From Eucommia ulmoides (taxonomy: Eukaryota > Streptophyta > Magnoliopsida > Garryales > Eucommiaceae), in NCBI GenBank assembly GCA_016647705.1, contig CM028338.1, forward strand, positions 19,365,577 through 19,429,576: a DNA stretch of 64,000 nt, read 5' to 3'. The position numbers were made by a program, and so were the translations under genes. The notes below the pieces were generated by a model, which was not told where the DNA came from, did no database searches, and saw nothing but the letters and a program-made list of their open reading frames with translations. Positions 46,986 to 57,036 of this stretch are shown one piece after another (positions within the stretch are counted from its first letter, which is position 1; every line of letters begins with the position of its first letter).

Positions 46986-47003
46986 TGGCACCGTTGCTAG
47001 AGA
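46986..47003 (+). other. primer-binding site of element F, tRNA-Asp
   Basis: TGGCACCGTTGCTAGAGA, with G to A and C to T changes relative to the perfect site in A and E. Confidence 0.8.
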
Positions 47004-47099
47004 TTTGTTCTTAGATGTTGTTGATATCGTGAGTAAGTGCCTTGATTTTAATTTAGGCATTTTTTTTTTTAATTTTTGTTTCAGTTTTGTTTATCTTGC

Positions 47100-48116
47100 G
47101 AGGTACTTGAAGATATCTCATCAACTAGTTCTATTTCATTTCTTTCATCGAGATTCCAAGCTATTTTATTGTGCTTGGGATAGATACAAGAAGTTGGTCA
47201 TTCGGTTTCGAAATCATCATTTCCCGATGAAGTGTCAACTAATAAACTTCCTCGATGGGTTACTAGCCGTAACAAGAACTTGGGTGGAAGGAGGAAATGG
47301 TACCACTTTTTTCGACCAACTAACCGCTGATGAAGCCCATTGGTTGTTGGAGGACATAACGGAGTTTGATTTTTAGAGTTAGAATGCTTCAACAAGCTAG
47401 CAAAGGTTGGGGGATTGTTTCAATGTTTTGGCGCGCCATAGATTGACACCCCGAACCAACATGTGGAGTCTTCTCCCACCCTGGAAGAGATGTTCACTGA
47501 ATTTATGGGGGAGACTCAGGCTTTCTAGAGGAAAACGAATGACCATCTAAATAAGCATGAGGATCATCTTAACAATATTGAGACGACCTGCACTAAAATT
47601 GATGTGATTGTAATATCTCTTGAGACGCAAATCGGTCAACTTATTTTCTTTATTGAGGCCGAGTCAGAAGTAGTGGCACTCAAAGACACACAAGCCACAT
47701 CTATCCATGATAGCCACTATGAGGAACCGAATGCAAGTAGGAGGACTTTGGAGGTGCATTATGAAGATGATTTGAAAGAGGACACAACTCATGAATTGTT
47801 CGTTGATGACAAATCAGAAGATGATTTTGAGTTCTCACCTCTTGAAATCCAATTGGTGTTGCCATCACCGATCCAAGATGATCACATCTATGAGGATCTG
47901 ATGTGGCTCACTTGTCCTTCACCACCTTTAACTCCGTTCATTCAAGCTTCCCAAGTACATAAGCCGGAGATGAGTCACATTGAGAGTACGTGCCATACAT
48001 TACCACATTTTACCAAGCTTGAGGGCGTTCTGACCCAATACCCGTATGTTGTGTTGTATGACACATACTATGGGCATAAACTGCTCTTAGATGAGCCCTT
48101 CTTCGTGTCAAGCTGA
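47100..48116 (+). pseudogene. Athila-like gag of element F
   Basis: The first open part (to 47376) contains FYCAWDRYKKLVIRFRNHHF, QLINFLDGLLAVTRTWVEGG and FDQLTADEAHWLLEDI, ending DF followed by TAG. The TAG is where the family would have TGG, and element E has the same codon changed. A middle part has shifts and stops. The last part (47604-48116, 170 codons open) starts with SLETQIGQLIFFIEAESEV, is acidic in the middle and ends GVLTQYPYVVLYDTYYG, HKLLLDEPFFVSS. Athila gag is the closest match. The original ATG is lost (ATA). Confidence 0.7.
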
Positions 48117-48136
48117 GGACATTAAACCAAGCGCTT

Positions 48137-48154
48137 CTTGGGAGGTAACCCAAG
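48137..48154 (+). other. post-gag hairpin (element F)
   Basis: CTTGGGAGGTAACCCAAG, 20 bp after the gag stop codon. The stem is intact; one loop base differs. Confidence 0.7.
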
Positions 48155-49719
48155 TTTTCAAATAAATCAATCCATCACCACTGACTACACTTGGAGGCGA
48201 GATTGTCACTACAGTGCATGCTATTTTTTGACATTGATGTTGGGTCATTGTGGACACTACCGATTTTATGTTTGGGGGGGGGGGTGTTTTGTATTCTTTC
48301 TAGTTTATTGACTTTTTGTTAGTTATGTAGTTTAAATTTAATTGTTGTTACATGTTGTGTAATTTAGGTTAAATTATTTTAATGCATGATTGTTTAGTTT
48401 AGTATAAGTATGTTGGTGTTTGTAGTTGTTGTTTTTGTGTGTTGAGTTTTGCAGTTCTTCTAGGCCATTAATCGATGATGATATTATCTCCTAATTATTT
48501 TTTGAGGTCACGGGAAATGCCCATTCATGTGTATTCTGTGTGCTTGACATTTTGTTTTGGTAAAAGTTATTGTGGATCCTAATTTGCACAAGCACGTAGA
48601 CTCAATGTACTAGCTCTCCAATTGATTTGAGGCCGATTTTTCAGTAGCAAGTTCATGAAAATTTTAGCGATTCTAGAACCTGATTGGGGGAAACTCAAGG
48701 TAAAATCCTAGGCGACGTAGTTTAGGAGATATGATTTAGGTATTCATTTTGATCACTTGAGCCGTTGAAGCCCTTCATGCAATATGTTTTATCCCTCGTT
48801 ACCCTGTTGAAGCCATTTAGCCATTTCAATTTTGAACACGTAACAAATACCCTGACCAATAAAACTTTTTCCAAACCTATGTCGCTAAACCTAAGGCATA
48901 ATTTCAGTCAAAATCAAGTGAGTATTTGTAAATGCTACTTGAGGTGAGTAGTTGGGCTTTTGGGTGAACTTTAGATTGGTTCGGTATTTGAGTACTCACT
49001 TGTCTTTATTTCTATCATAGTTCGACACCCGTGAAATTGTACAAATTAAATAAGTTTGGGAATGTGGTTGTTAAAAAAAAACATATGTAAATATTGTTCT
49101 ATTTTTGTTTATTTTGACAAGTGAGTACGACGTTTTAAAATGCTAGTTTAGGGTTGTTTCGAATTAATTTGTGTGGGTGCGAGAGTGATTGACTGCGAAG
49201 CATGTGCCTTTTTTAATGTTGAGTTAATAACGTTTACCTATTCCTGATATACCTTTGGCCAGTTGACATAAACTGATCCAAATCCTTTTGATCTTTTTGA
49301 ATTTCCAAGCCTACATTAGTGGAGAGTGGAACCCAATCTGGCATATGGATATCCTAATCTTTTATGGTTTTAGTAATGATCTTTGTTGGTGAATAATCTA
49401 TTCCGGTGTTTGGATAGTTGTATAATTGAGTTTTCACACACATACTTGAATGGATCTAGAATGACATTTACTGATATTGAATGTTGAAATTCTGGAACAC
49501 TACATGATGCATTTTATTCTTGAACTCGATTTGATTGGGGGTTGTTGAGGGAAAATGTTTTGGTTGATTAGTTGAATTCAAAACTCACAAGTTATTATGT
49601 TTTGTTCGTTTGTGTCTTTCATCTTTAGTATTTGTGTTCTTAAATTCGTTGTGGTAATTTGTTTTCTTGTTTATGTTTTTTTGCTTGAGGAGAAGCAAAC
49701 GTTTGAGTTTGGGGGTATT
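48155..49719 (+). other. conserved 3' non-coding region of element F
   Basis: No supported ORF. Polypurine-like motifs lie at 48268-48285 (with an 11-G run), 49052-49067 and at the LTR edge (49705-49719, GAGTTTGGGGGTATT). Confidence 0.65.
48992..49128 (+). other. conserved stem-loop with internal polypurine motif (element F)
   Basis: Arms GTACTCACTTGTC (48992-49004) and GACAAGTGAGTAC (49116-49128), perfect over 13 bp. The inner arms are decayed in this copy. It ends 591 bp before the 3' LTR. Confidence 0.75.
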
Positions 49720-51174
49720 TGATGAGTGGTTTATTTACAAACAAATCAAGTATTTTTAGGTTCAAATATTTATGCGTTTTCATGTATTTTTGTTAGTTTA
49801 ATATATTTTGGTGTTGTTTTATAGGTTTTTGAATAAATGGGTGACTAGGTGCAAAAATACGTGAAAGTGCTATAACTTTAAGTCCATTTTTGACAATTAT
49901 TCAATACGATTTTGGAAAAGATCGAAACATGGAAGTTGTATATCTATGTCTTAGCTTTCCATAGATTTTTGAATTACCGCAATCAGATTTTGGATGAGAA
50001 CATTACGACCAAATGAAGAATCTGGTATCGGTACTACCTTGACCATCGATGCAGCGATCGTTTCCACCACTGCAGCGATAGAATCGTTGCAGTGATGGTT
50101 CTCATTGCTACAGTGGTTATTCAGTAGTAAGTTACTGCCATTTGATCGCTGTAGCGATGCACCACCTAGCAAAGATAGTTTGGGATATTTTTGAGATATT
50201 TTAGATTTGTCTTGATATACCCTCATTCCCAACACCCTATGCACATTTTTGGGGGACATTTTGAGAGCTCCAAGATCAACCAAGCTTGACGAGAACACAA
50301 ATTTTAGAAGAGAAAACAAGATCGGAGTGGAAATCACGGATGTGGAACCACCCATTCTTCAGATAACGACTATTCTCCCTTGTTTCTATCTTTATTTCTT
50401 ATTTTTGATTGGTTATTTTGATAATGTTTAGCTTATTTTTAGTTGAATATGTGATTAAGGCCATGAGCTAAACATATATTATTTAGAGGTTGATGTAATT
50501 CATGAAAACGTTGTTTGAATAAATATTTGTTTTGTTAACAGTTGTTGATCCATATTCGATTGTGTTTACCATTTTATTACTTCCATTATATACTTGTTAT
50601 GATATTGTGGTTGGTTTGAAAATACGATATTTGACACTCGGGAGAGGTAACCCTGGATTCGGACTAGGGTTTAAACACAATGTGACGTTCTAATGTTTTG
50701 GGATAATATTTGAAAGTTTGCAATCCATGAGGCTGGGGCAAGACTCATGTGATCATTTAGATGCTAGATAGGGATATCGGTGTTGACACGAGTCACATAT
50801 TCATTCACTTTACACTCGGGAGAGATAGTGAGTGAGTTTTCGATACCTATATTGTTGGATAGTTTGAATACCGTTAATGTAAACTAGACTAAATCAAACA
50901 CGTATTAGTGAATGAAGTTAATCCCTAGATAATATATTCCCATAATCGTCATTATTAGTATTATAGTTTAATTAGTTGTTATTTTGGTTTAGTTTTTTAT
51001 TTATATAAAAACCCTAAATTTGATTGCCTAGATAAAGTTTGGTTACAATAATCACGGTGCTTAGTGACAATTTAATCCAGTCCCTGTGGATACAACAACC
51101 CTACTCATCACTATTCCATTAAAACTTGACCCGTACACTTGCGATAAAAGTAGCGACGAATAATTCTGCTACCA
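49720..51174 (+). repeat. 3' LTR of element F
   Basis: 1,455 bp, starts TGATGAGTGG. The palindromic array is at about 50040-50160, longer than in the 5' LTR, with TGCAGCGATCG, CACTGCAGCGATAG and ATCGCTGTAGCGATGC. Confidence 0.9.
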
Positions 51175-51355
51175 GTTAGACCTTGAGATATCGAGTTGGT
51201 AAACCATTACCTCAGGGTTAATCCCTTTCATGTCTTCAGGTGCCTAAGCAAACACGACCAGATTCTTTTCTAGGAATTGCATAAGCTTCTCTTCCTCAGG
51301 TTCGCTCGACAATGTGCTAATCAGTAACTTTTTGGTCCCTTGATTGAAAGTTACT
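51175..51355 (-). pseudogene. protease-reverse transcriptase linker of Tat element B
   Basis: The minus strand reads KVTFNQGTKKLLISTLSSEP, EEEKLMQFLEKNLVVFA and APEDMKGINPEVMVYQLDIS. This is the segment just before Tat reverse transcriptase (usually FAWxPxDMPGIDPxVMxHxL). It is bounded by element F on the left and a solo LTR on the right. Confidence 0.75.
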
Positions 51356-53620
51356 TGTTGGCCTAGTGAGCTACTCAAGAGAGAGGGTGAATTGAACAGT
51401 TAAATTTTTGTTAAGCAAATTCTTATATTTTCAGTACTTAAAATAATCAATTAATCAATTTATCTTAAATTGATTATTATCTTTATAATGCAGTGGATAA
51501 ATGTTCAAATCTAAGTGCACACCCCAATAACGGGAAATAAAGAAAATAATAATACAATACACCACAATATATTCTGGTTCACCAAACTACTCTTGGCTAA
51601 TTTAGTCCTCCGAGTCTCACGGAGATTCACACCTACTGAATCACTAATATTCCTTTAACCAGGTAGGAACTAAACCCTTATACAATGATTCTTTTCATAG
51701 GCTCAGAATCAACCTTTACAATTTTCTTTTTACAGGCTAAGGAAGAACCTCTATCTTTTTAATAGGCTAAAGATTAACCTAATTCTTTTATACTTAGGCT
51801 AAGAATCAAACCTTACAAAAAATCACTCCAAGTATCTTTTTCACCTGTAAGAATGAAACTGTTATAAATTCACACAAACTAATTCTATTCAGGAAGAATT
51901 AACACCAATCTATTTTCACGGAAAAGAGTAACCTAACATTTTATACCTTAGGTAAAGATCAAACCTCAATCTCTTTACCGGAAAAGATTGAAACCAAGCT
52001 ACCCCTAATTAGATATTCCCAATAATATCTAATTCGTATACAGCTCACCAATTACAATAAATTGATAAGGCTTTTCTCACTCGGAGCTTTTATCACCTCA
52101 AATTAATTTAAACTCAATTAATGTCCCGAATTTACTAATGCATTTTAAAGTTTGAAAACGATTTCACACAAATCTTAAATCTAAGCTAATAATAATATTA
52201 ATAACTCAAAATATAAAATAGTAGTTTGGAAAGATCTTTCCAGGATACCACCGAAAGAATGAAAATTGAATCACAATTAAACCTTAGATCGCTGATCGTA
52301 AAATTCTCTGCACTTTTCTCCAGAACTTTTCTCAAGAATAATCTCACAATAAACTGTCAGTATATTTTCAGAATAGTAACTCTCAGAAAGCTCAGGAACT
52401 GATTTGTTCTTAATAGATTGATATGTCCAAAAGTAAAAAAAAAATGTAGGTTTATTTAAATAGATTTGAAACAAGTCATCTAACGGCTAGTTCACATAAG
52501 ATATGACATTTAAATGTTCATATAGACCCCATATATTAATATGACTTAATCCTGGTTCAATGCAGTTATTTTTAGCTTTTTAAATATTCAATTTAGTCCT
52601 CCCAATATTTCTCAATCTCAAATAAAACAAGATCGGAAGTATTTAATGTACCAATTTGAGAAACACTTAAAATAAGTATACCATATCTATAGGGATAATC
52701 AAATAAAGATGATATATCTATCATAAGTTCAAATCCCTAAGATATCTCCAAAACATCAGCCAAAAATGACAAGTTAACAGCTACTTTTAGATTAAATCCT
52801 TGAAATCCTTTAGTCCTGAAACTGTCAGGTCGGTTGACTGACTAATAACCCATCAATTGATCGATCAATTCAGGTTGTAGCCCATGCCATTTCTCAAAAA
52901 TGGTTGGTTGATCGATCCCCCAAAGGTCGGTTGATCGATCGATTCAGGATGCTTTCTAGGCAATTTTTTGGCCCTGGTCGGTTGATCTATCATCAATGGT
53001 CGGTTGACTGATCGATTCAAAGAGTTCCCTTTTTGGTAATTAGTTGATCGATCTCTCTCAGTTAGTAGACCGATCGATTCAGAGACTACTCTATTTTCTA
53101 GCCTACGCCCATACGTTGACTGATCCTACATGGTCGGTTGACCGATTAATGCTGGAACAACTTTATCTTAGTTTATTTCAACTCCAATCTCTGACATTTT
53201 TGACCATTTAACCAATTTCTTTTGTCGGTTAACTAAATTGACACTATTATTTAATTTTAAACACTAATCTTTATTAGGTCAATATTTCTTCTTCAATTTC
53301 ACATTGGAGCAAATATGTGATCTAATTAGGATCCTAATAAAAACACACGTAAATATAAATTCATTTTTGTGTCGTGTGTGATCCTAATCGGGATATATTA
53401 AGAGTAAAAATTATTCTGAGTTGTTTTCACCTAGATTCTTTAGGATCTTCAATCTTCTAACATCTGTCTCGTTTTCTATCTCGTTGCATGCTTAGCATCC
53501 TTAGCAATTGTTTCATGATAACATCAATAATGAAACTTTTACACTGAAACACTCAATAAACTCATTAGTTTCACAAAAGACATCAACATTTAATTATCCA
53601 TACAATTATTGGGATCAACA
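51356..53620 (-). mobile_element. solo LTR of a SIRE-like Copia element
   Basis: 2,265 bp, minus strand start TGTTGATCCCAATAATTG, end GGCCAACA, flanked by a perfect 5-bp duplication TTACT (51351-51355 and 53621-53625). No internal region, so it arose by recombination between LTRs. Homologous to the split LTR at 2256-11873, sharing for example AAACTAATGA.TTTATTGAGTG. Frames within it (e.g. 52277-52474) are chance. Confidence 0.9.
52820..53155 (-). repeat. near-palindromic GGTCGGTTGATCGATC array in the solo Copia LTR
   Basis: At least ten units built from GGTCGGTTGACTG, GGTTGATCGATC and GATCGATTCAG, many overlapping palindromic GATCGATC. The homologous LTR at 2745-3010 has fewer units, with GTCGAC instead of GATCGATC cores. 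Confidence 0.8.
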
Positions 53621-54335
53621 TTACTTCTTTAAGCTATTCAAATGGCTGGAGGACCCCGGGATGCTCCTTGAAATCATCGATCTCCTGTGCTGAGCTGCTG
53701 ACTTGAGTTTGACTGTCAATCTTGGCTCTTATGAGCCCCTGCTCCAGTGCTATGCCATTGGTATGGCATATGCTCTGTTCCTAAGCTAAGTTATTGAATT
53801 GAGCTCCGACGGACCTTTGTTGTGGGGCTAGGCCATTATTTTGAGATCTTCTAGACCTCTGCTCCTGAGTTGGGTTGTTGGTCTGAGCTTTGATGGGATT
53901 TTTCTCCCATTGTTTATTGGTAGTCCTTTTTCTCATCTTAGTTATTATTAAACATTGCTTAGATGCAGTTTGGTCCCCTTAAATGGCAACCACCTTTCCA
54001 TCCTTCACGGACTTAACATATTGATGAAGTGTTGATGCTATGGTTCCCATTACATGGAGTCAAGGTTATCCCACGATAGCATTGTATAGAGACGTGGAGT
54101 CCATTACGGTAAAATCCATAGCCTTGGTCGATCTATCCTCGGGCTTGCTTGTTGCGATGGGCAATGTGATCTTTCCTGTTGGAGAGCTCAAGTCTCCATT
54201 ATAACCCTCCATCAATATCTGGATTGACACAATGTCAGAATTAAGGACACCCATTTGACTAAGTATTTTAACTAAAATGATGTTGACTGAACTGCCTGTA
54301 TCAACAAAAATCCTTCATACCTCGAAGTCGGAGAT
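53621..54335 (-). pseudogene. aspartic protease and following linker of Tat element B
   Basis: The minus strand reads IFVDTGSSVNIILVKILSQM (active site DTGSS intact), GYNGDLSSPTGKITLPIAT, MDFTVMDSTSLYNAIVG and LHVMGTIASTLHQYVK. This is the Tat protease with its conserved YNxILGRPWLH-type end, here with a stop in place of R. The linker beyond (53626-54000) is Q/N-rich with stops. Confidence 0.8.
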
Positions 54336-54722
54336 CTAGAGAGTTATGACTAAAGCGTCATCATGGGGATGAGCCACATCCGTGCTATCCTCGTTGTCAA
54401 ATGTTATAACTGGTCCCGTTCCACTCGTCGACACCATCACTTCTCTGCTGCTTGGTTCCTGTCTTGCCTCGCGAGCCTTTTTCTTTTGTTCATAGTTTGT
54501 TTTCCTAGCGAAGGGATCAACCGTATTTATCCTAGAGCTGGCCCTAGGAATGCCGCTGGGGCTATCATTTCGCATTTCGAAGAGAGTAGTGGTGCGAACT
54601 ATACTTGGGGCCTCCATTCGTGTTTTTATATCTACAGGGAGTAGAATCTCCTCTCCTTGACTCAGATTTGCTGCACTTAACTGCAATTGCCTTATCTTGT
54701 TGTAAAACCTTTTTTTGTTCTT
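54336..54722 (-). pseudogene. gag remnant of Tat element B with core deleted
   Basis: Starting right after the primer-binding site the frame reads KKNKKRFYNKIRQLQLSAAN, DIKTRMEAPSIV and FARKTNYEQKKKAREAR, then ITFDNEDSTDVAHPHDDAL just before protease. The Retrotrans_gag core and the CCHC-like region seen in element G (62460-63400) are missing, so about 1 kb has been deleted. Confidence 0.7.
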
Positions 54723-54723
54723 C

Positions 54724-54743
54724 TTCCCACAGAAGGCACCAGA
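54724..54743 (-). other. primer-binding site of Tat element B
   Basis: The minus strand reads TCTGGTGCCTTCTGTGGGAA, directly after the LTR end AACATCA. It is a variant of the TGGCGCCGTCTGTGGGAA site usual in Tat/Ogre elements. Confidence 0.8.
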
Positions 54744-55358
54744 TGATGTTGCCAAAAACTTCCCGGAACGTGTTACAGTTCTTCATGTGCTGGAAACCTC
54801 CACAACCCATAATCCAACCTACAAAACCAGTTAGTTTTATGGGGGGACACTAATGTAGTGTTGGCCAAAGAACCTCTGACATGAGAATAAGATCATATTG
54901 CTCTTTGAGATAATAAAAGCTTTGAGAGTATTATGAGTGTAATATTGAGAGTTCTATGTGATACATGTTCTTTCTGTATATAATTGAGCTGATTCCCCTC
55001 ATAACCGTTGTTCCCATAATTTTACCCACGTTTCATATTTAGTTGTAGTGATTGTTGTACACGTTCCTATCATGGGTTATCACGACCATCACACCCATGA
55101 GCATGGAAGGAGGGTAGGTGAGGTTGAACTACCATCCTTAAAACCAAAAAATTAGCCTCTTGGAGGGCCTCCTTCTATACTAGATCGGCTCGCATGGCTC
55201 GACCTCCTAGGCAAGTTAAGTGTATTTATATCTGGGTCGCTGACACGCTCTGCCCATGGTTAACTCGCGGACCACTCCTCTTGGGTTGGATTTTTTCCGT
55301 CGGCCCAACCCGACTTCTTTACACCGGTTTCATAATTAATAAGTGAGAATTTTTCCCA
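54744..55358 (-). repeat. 5' LTR of Tat element B
   Basis: 615 bp; starts TGGGAAAAATTCTCAC on the minus strand, ends AACATCA. TATA-like TATAAATA at 55223-55230 (minus). Confidence 0.85.
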
Positions 55359-55363
55359 GTTTA

Positions 55364-55900
55364 GGCCATGAGTGGTGGACACGTAGCGATAATTTGAATC
55401 TAATTAGGATTTTTCTCATGACTTGTGTGTTTGTAACTTAATTTTTAGACATATGATTTCTTGATCCAATTATATCACTCATATTAATTTTAACATTAAA
55501 AATATTATTTCCTAATTTTAGAGATGAAGATGGTCACAAATGATAAACCATTGGGGTTCATGTAATTAGCAAAAAATTTGCGAATGTTTAACGTAACTTA
55601 TTAACACTCATTTATTCTTTGCAAAGGCATGGATTTAATTTGTGGAGACCTTGCTATATGAACACTCAATTCTTAAATGTGTTGTATATTTGAACATAGT
55701 TAAAAGATAGTTATAGATTGATGTAAACAAAGTATGGTGAACTCTCAGGGTCATATAATCAATTTGTTAATATTAACAAACCGGTCCAATAAAATGGATG
55801 GTCGGACTTTAGGAATCTAAATTATGTTGCAATGACAGTTGATTTGAGAAGATAATTCAAAAAATCAAAGAAATCGGAAGGTAAAAATGGAATGATTGTT
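55364..55900. other. AT-rich flank right of element B
   Basis: No ORF, repeat or RNA gene recognised. Confidence 0.4.
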
Positions 55901-55904
55901 AATG

Positions 55905-57035
55905 TTGATGTTGAATTTTGGACGACCTCAATGGTATGGTCTGGTCAATTATTGATGGAGATTTCTGCTTCTGCTGGGATGGAGATGGAGAGGCCTGTGA
56001 TCAATCCACCTGGCTTGGAATGGACAAAGGTGGAGTGATCAGGGATGGGAACTGAGCAATGAGATAACCTGGGGGTCTTCTGATATGTGGAGAGTCTTCC
56101 GGCCAAGAAGGGATGAGTTTGAACTGTAATGAGCTCAAATACCTTTGGGGCTGGGAAGAGGTAATTCAAGTTGGGATGAGCAACACCTTATCACCTGCAC
56201 AAAGAACCTTATAATCTGAGGAGAGGTGAATCTGAGTTGGGATGAGACTAAACTGGGATTAGGCGGCACTTCAACACGTGCACAAAAGACTTGCCGAGAT
56301 GGTCGCGGTGTGTCCCCTCTAGTGTGAGAATCATCGCTCAGGGGGAAGATTTATAAAGTGCTATCGAGATGGGGGAGCAAATTTTGTGTACCTTTGGGCA
56401 TTGGTATGCCCTCCTATATATAGATGTGTGGTGGATTATTTTAAGAGTTTAAGGATCAATGTCCCTTCAAAGTCCTATCAGCGTCCTATTTCGACATGTA
56501 GCCAATGAGAAGGAGACATGAGGACATCTCTATGTCGGTCATGGTTTTTTTTAGCATTGTTGCTGAGGCCTATGGCATAAGATATTTGTAGTTGGAAAAG
56601 TGACCTAGTCCATGACCTGAGAAGAACACTTTCCTACTAAACCCAAGACGGGGAATTTCATCCCTGTCCTTCCCAGATAGTCGGAGACAGGAAGGAGGAG
56701 TTATGCGGAGCTTCCTGCCCTGCCCTTCCTGGATAGCCGGACACAGGAAGGGGGGTGTTTGCTGAGGAACTCGTGGAGTCGATTTCCAAGATGGGTAATG
56801 CACTTGTGGAGAATACCGAGATGGGAAAGGTTTCCGTATCCCAATGGCGGCTTTCCAGTACTTCTTGGAGAATGCTGGTGGTGAAATCTTGGAGTGGCCG
56901 GGGTGGGTAGAAGTGTGCCTCTGTTTGGAACAATCTCGATACTTAACTCTTGGTAGTAGTTGACCTTGATGGAGAGTTGTGGACACGTGGTGCTCTTGAA
57001 TTGGTTGCGTTGGAGTGACCATTTTCACACTCATC
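55905..57035 (-). repeat. unclassified LTR-like promoter region
   Basis: The GC content is higher than in its surroundings. The minus strand has a good TATA box (TCTATATATAGGAGGG, about 56409-56424), and about 480 bp further the region ends near TTCAACA. It starts near TGATGAGTGTGAAAATGG (57035). At 56650-56760 two diverged copies of a 60-bp unit each contain a hairpin built on CTTCCTG/CAGGAAG. No primer-binding site, matching target duplication or coding frame was found; the 155-codon minus frame (56570-57037) has no recognisable domain. Confidence 0.35.
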
Positions 57036-57036
57036 A

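Larger units (their letters stand above)
45581..51174 (+). mobile_element. element F: gag-only Athila-like LTR element
   Basis: LTRs 45581-46979 and 49720-51174, flanks GTAAG (45576-45580) and GTTAG (51175-51179), 4 of 5 matching. It has a tRNA-Asp primer-binding site with two changes, a gag in two long pieces, hairpin, stem-loop and polypurine tract, and no pol. It is the most intact gag-only copy in the window. Inserted in the reverse transcriptase region of element B in the opposite orientation. Confidence 0.9.
21213..55358 (-). mobile_element. element B: Tat-type Ty3/Gypsy retrotransposon carrying six later insertions
   Basis: Homologous LTRs of 615-618 bp (21213-21830 and 54744-55358). 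Between them, on the minus strand and in order, are a Tat-type primer-binding site, gag and protease remnants, reverse transcriptase, RNase H, a second RNase H and integrase, then a long 3' region with tandem repeats and an ORF on the opposite strand. The host pieces are 21213-22539, 33448-35302, 42524-45580, 51175-51355 and 53621-55358, about 8.1 kb in all. Elements C (containing D), E (containing a solo LTR), F and a solo Copia LTR fill the gaps. The gag core is deleted. The outer 5-bp flanks do not match. Confidence 0.8.
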
